Below the pieces are notes generated by a model that was given only the letters and a program-made list of their open reading frames with translations, did no database searches and was not told the origin of the DNA. The position numbers and the translations under genes are program-made. A DNA stretch of 64,000 nucleotides from Pigmentiphaga humi. Its GTDB lineage: Bacteria; Pseudomonadota; Gammaproteobacteria; Burkholderiales; Burkholderiaceae_B. The DNA is taken from the NCBI RefSeq assembly GCF_900606115.1, contig NZ_UWPJ01000005.1, forward strand, positions 124,001 through 188,000. Reading direction: 5' to 3'. How positions within the stretch are numbered: position 1 is the stretch's first letter; each line of letters begins with the position of its first letter. This document shows, piece after piece, positions 61,608 to 64,000 of the stretch.

Positions 61608-62603
61608 ATGCAATGGCAGAAACGCAATCGTTCATGGATCTGGAGTGCCCTGGCATTGTTCGCCGCCACGGCGGCGAGCGCCTCGGCGCAGGAAAGAGAG
61701 CACGCGTCGTTTCCGTCCCGTGCCCTGACGCTCGTCGTGCCGCTTGCACCGGGAGGCGTGGCGGACATCACCGCGCGCATGGTCGCGCAGAAGGTCAGCG
61801 AGAGCGTCGGCCAGAGCGTCGTGGTGGAGAACCGTCCCGGCGCCGCCAGCGCGGTGGCGTCGGTGGCGGTGAAGAACGCCAAGCCCGACGGATATACGCT
61901 TTTGCTGAACGGCAACGGCAGCGCGATCAGCGCTTCGCTATTCAAGTCGCTGCCCTACGACGTACAAAAAGACTTCGTCTGCGTCTCGACCATGGGACGC
62001 TTCGACCTCGTCGTGCTGGTCGATGCCCAGTCGCGCTTCAAATCGATCGCCGACATCATCGCGTACGCGAAAGCCAATCCGGGCAAACTGAACATCGGCA
62101 CCGTCACCGCGGGCAGCACGCAGTTCCTGTCCGCAGTGCTCTTCACGTCCATGGCCGGCATACAGGCGCCGGTCGTGCCGTTCAAGTCGACCGCCGAGGT
62201 GGTCAACGCCGTGCGCGGCAGCCAGGTCGACCTCGCGTTCGAAATCGTGCCGCCCGTCCTCAGCCAGCTCCGGGCGCACACCATGCGGGCACTGGCCATT
62301 ACCTCTCCGGAGCGCTTTGCGGGGCTGCCCGAGGTTCCCACGCTGAGCGAAAGCGGCGTGCAAGGTTACGAGGCGTCGTCCTGGAACGGCATTTCGGTGC
62401 CGGCTCAAACGCCGCGCCCCATCGTCGACCGCCTGAGCAAAGAGATCAACCTGGCCCTTGCCGATCCCGCGGTCGCGGAAAAGCTCAAAGAACTCGGCAT
62501 TACGCCGCTCGGAAGCACGTCCGATGAAATGTGCGAGCACATGAAGGCGGAGATCGGGAAGTGGCGGACCGTCATCATGGAGGCGGGCATCCCGCAGCAG
62601 TGA
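61608..62603 (+). CDS. Bug-family periplasmic solute-binding protein
   Basis: A 331-residue binding protein with signal peptide (about 1-28, ATAASASAQ) and fold start FPSRALTLVVPLAPGGVADITAR, then ENRPGAAS and LPYDVQKDF. GAGGAGA precedes the ATG. It is followed after 56 bp by an amidohydrolase and then a ThDP-dependent enzyme, all in the same direction, so its ligand is probably their substrate, an acid that is hydrolysed and decarboxylated. Confidence 0.92.
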   Translation: MQWQKRNRSWIWSALALFAATAASASAQEREHASFPSRALTLVVPLAPGGVADITARMVAQKVSESVGQSVVVENRPGAASAVASVAVKNAKPDGYTLLLNGNGSAISASLFKSLPYDVQKDFVCVSTMGRFDLVVLVDAQSRFKSIADIIAYAKANPGKLNIGTVTAGSTQFLSAVLFTSMAGIQAPVVPFKSTAEVVNAVRGSQVDLAFEIVPPVLSQLRAHTMRALAITSPERFAGLPEVPTLSESGVQGYEASSWNGISVPAQTPRPIVDRLSKEINLALADPAVAEKLKELGITPLGSTSDEMCEHMKAEIGKWRTVIMEAGIPQQ

Positions 62604-62659
62604 CGGCGCCACGGCAGCCTCCCGTTTCCTCCCTCGCCGGCCCCCGTATGGAGCACTTC

Positions 62660-63523
62660 ATGCAACAGCGCATACTCGACATCCACCCTCACGTCATCTC
62701 GCCGGACACGGACAAGTATCCGCGGGCGCCGCTGGGCGGCAACGCATCGGGGTGGTCCCGCGCAAGACCGGCCACCGCCGAACAGCTGGTCGCGGCAATG
62801 GAAGAGGCGGGCGTGGCAGGCGCCGCCATCGTGCAGTCTTCCACCTGCTACGGCTACGACAACGCCTATGTCGCCGATACGGTCGCGGCCCACCCCGACC
62901 GCTTCACGGGGGTGTTCTCCATCGACGTGCTGGCCGAGGACGCCCCTCGGCAGATCCGCCACTGGGTGGACCGGAAGCTGTCGGGACTGCGGCTCTTCAC
63001 GACGGGCAGCACCATGTCGGGACAGGCCGACTGGCTGGCGGACGCGCGGTCGTTTCCCGCATGGGAATGCGCCGCGGAACTGGGCATCCCGGTCTGCGTG
63101 CAGATGCGTCCGGAAGGCGTGCCGCAGCTCGAGGTCCTGCTCGAACGTTTTCCCGGCGTCCGCGTGATCCTGGATCACCTGATGTTCGTCGCCATGGACG
63201 ACGGCCCTCCCTATGCCGCCGCCGGCGTGCTGTTCCGCCTGGCCGAGCACGAGAACGTCTTTCTCAAACTGACGACCAGCTCGGTGCGCAAGGCCGGCAC
63301 GGCCCCCGCCGCGCCGGACACCTTCTTTCCCGAACTGGTGAAGCATTTCGGCGCCGACCGGATCGCCTGGGGTTCGAATTTCCCGGCATCCGAAGGCAGC
63401 TTGAAAGAGATGGTCGGCGAAGCGGTCCGGGCCTTGTCCTGCCTGCCGGACGCCGATCGCGCGCGCATCTTCGGCGGAACCGCCGAAACCCTGTATCCCG
63501 CCTTGAGGAATGCGGGAAAGTAA
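62660..63523 (+). CDS. amidohydrolase 2 family protein (TIM-barrel metal hydrolase)
   Basis: A 287-residue protein of the amidohydrolase 2 type (COG3618-like), with the metal motif ILDIHPHVI near the start, barrel histidine in VILDHLMFV, and the final aspartate replaced by WGSNFPASEG. Family members are lactonases or decarboxylases of aromatic acids, such as 2-pyrone-4,6-dicarboxylate hydrolase. GGAG 7 nt ahead of ATG 62660 selects this start over the ATG at 62648. It is the middle gene of a Bug-hydrolase-ThDP enzyme set. Confidence 0.85.
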   Translation: MQQRILDIHPHVISPDTDKYPRAPLGGNASGWSRARPATAEQLVAAMEEAGVAGAAIVQSSTCYGYDNAYVADTVAAHPDRFTGVFSIDVLAEDAPRQIRHWVDRKLSGLRLFTTGSTMSGQADWLADARSFPAWECAAELGIPVCVQMRPEGVPQLEVLLERFPGVRVILDHLMFVAMDDGPPYAAAGVLFRLAEHENVFLKLTTSSVRKAGTAPAAPDTFFPELVKHFGADRIAWGSNFPASEGSLKEMVGEAVRALSCLPDADRARIFGGTAETLYPALRNAGK

Positions 63524-63556
63524 GGACGGCACTGCAATCACGAGGAATTCCCGGGC

Positions 63557-64000
63557 ATGGCACCGATCCCTTCATCCACCACAGGCGCGGACGCCCTGTG
63601 CGACACCCTGCTGAACAACGGCATCGACGTCTGTTTTGCCAACCCCGGCACATCGGAGATGCACTTCGTCGCGGCCCTGGACCGCAAGCCGCAGATGCGC
63701 TGCATCCTCGGGCTGTTCGAAGGCGTGGTCACGGGGGCTGCGGACGGCTACGCCCGCATGGCCGACAGGCCTGCCGTCACCCTGCTCCACCTCGGGCCGG
63801 GGCTGGCCAATGGCCTGGCCAACCTGCACAACGCGCGGCGTGCCCAGACCCCCGTCGTCAACGTCGTCGGGGAACACGCCACCTACCATGTGAAGTTCGA
63901 CGCACCGCTGACGTCGGACATCGAAGCGCTTGCCGCGCCGATGTCCCATTGGGTCAGGACCATCGCCGCGAGCGACGCGGTCTCGTCCGATGCGGCGGAC
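63557..64000 (+). CDS. thiamine-diphosphate-dependent enzyme, N-terminal part
   Basis: The first 148 residues of a ThDP enzyme that runs off the right edge. The N-terminal pyrimidine-binding domain is recognisable: [28 protein letters not shown], the catalytic Glu in [18 protein letters not shown], and [21 protein letters not shown]. This wording matches acetolactate-synthase-like and benzoylformate- or phosphonopyruvate-decarboxylase-like enzymes. A decarboxylase acting on the amidohydrolase product is likely. GAGGAA lies about 10 nt ahead of the ATG. Confidence 0.85.
   Translation, partial: MAPIPSSTTGADALCDTLLNNGIDVCFANPGTSEMHFVAALDRKPQMRCILGLFEGVVTGAADGYARMADRPAVTLLHLGPGLANGLANLHNARRAQTPVVNVVGEHATYHVKFDAPLTSDIEALAAPMSHWVRTIAASDAVSSDAAD

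Overview
The window is GC-rich, tightly packed proteobacterial chromosome. Gene content points to Bordetella or a close Alcaligenaceae relative: six orphan periplasmic binding proteins of the Bug (tripartite tricarboxylate receptor) family, many small catabolic operons with divergent LysR or IclR regulators, metX-metW, and gshB joined to a truncated phosphotransferase chain. This is inferred from gene content and composition. No rRNA, tRNA, CRISPR array, phage or insertion sequence was seen. The window cuts a PAS-domain protein at the left edge and a thiamine-diphosphate enzyme at the right edge.

Layout. 0-5.5 kb: PAS protein, small ferredoxin, LysR regulator divergent from a 3-hydroxybenzoate 6-hydroxylase-like flavoprotein, aldo/keto reductase, thioesterase, dehydrogenase. 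5.5-12.3 kb: Cpx-type two-component system back to back with a Fur-box-preceded TonB receptor and three inner-membrane iron-uptake genes. 12.3-15.7 kb: IclR regulator divergent from an SDR-VOC-Bug operon. 15.7-20 kb: NarL-type two-component system with a multi-pass sensor, then a lipoprotein. 20-21.8 kb: repeats and terminators, two small hydrophilic proteins and a toxin-antitoxin pair. 21.8-31.1 kb: lactate dehydrogenase, lipoprotein, cardiolipin synthase, peptide deformylase, GST, CbiX-like chelatase, thiolase with IclR regulator, metallo-beta-lactamase-fold hydrolase, DUF502 protein. 31.1-36 kb: Bug-alcohol dehydrogenase-aldehyde dehydrogenase operon divergent from a LysR gene. 36-46.4 kb: I78 inhibitor lipoprotein, metallophosphoesterase, metX-metW behind a SAM-II riboswitch, LuxR-type regulator, gshB-EIIA-ptsH-ptsI, guanine deaminase. 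46.4-64 kb: mostly acid-catabolism modules, namely Bug plus CocE hydrolase; ABC exporter and methyltransferase; Bug-CoA transferase-enoyl-CoA hydratase-lyase-IclR divergent from Bug-DUF6282-CobW; and LysR divergent from Bug-amidohydrolase-ThDP enzyme.

How the parts work together. Most modules repeat one plan: a regulator, an orphan solute receptor that captures an organic acid, and two or three enzymes that would process it. Five divergent intergenic regions hold clean palindromes suitable as operators. The least familiar structure is a family of six intergenic elements. Each carries a 37-nt hairpin whose arms differ between copies but stay paired, and five of the six begin at or just after the stop codon of the gene they follow. 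A second repeat family ends in T-runs and forms a tandem terminator-like array near 20.1 kb.
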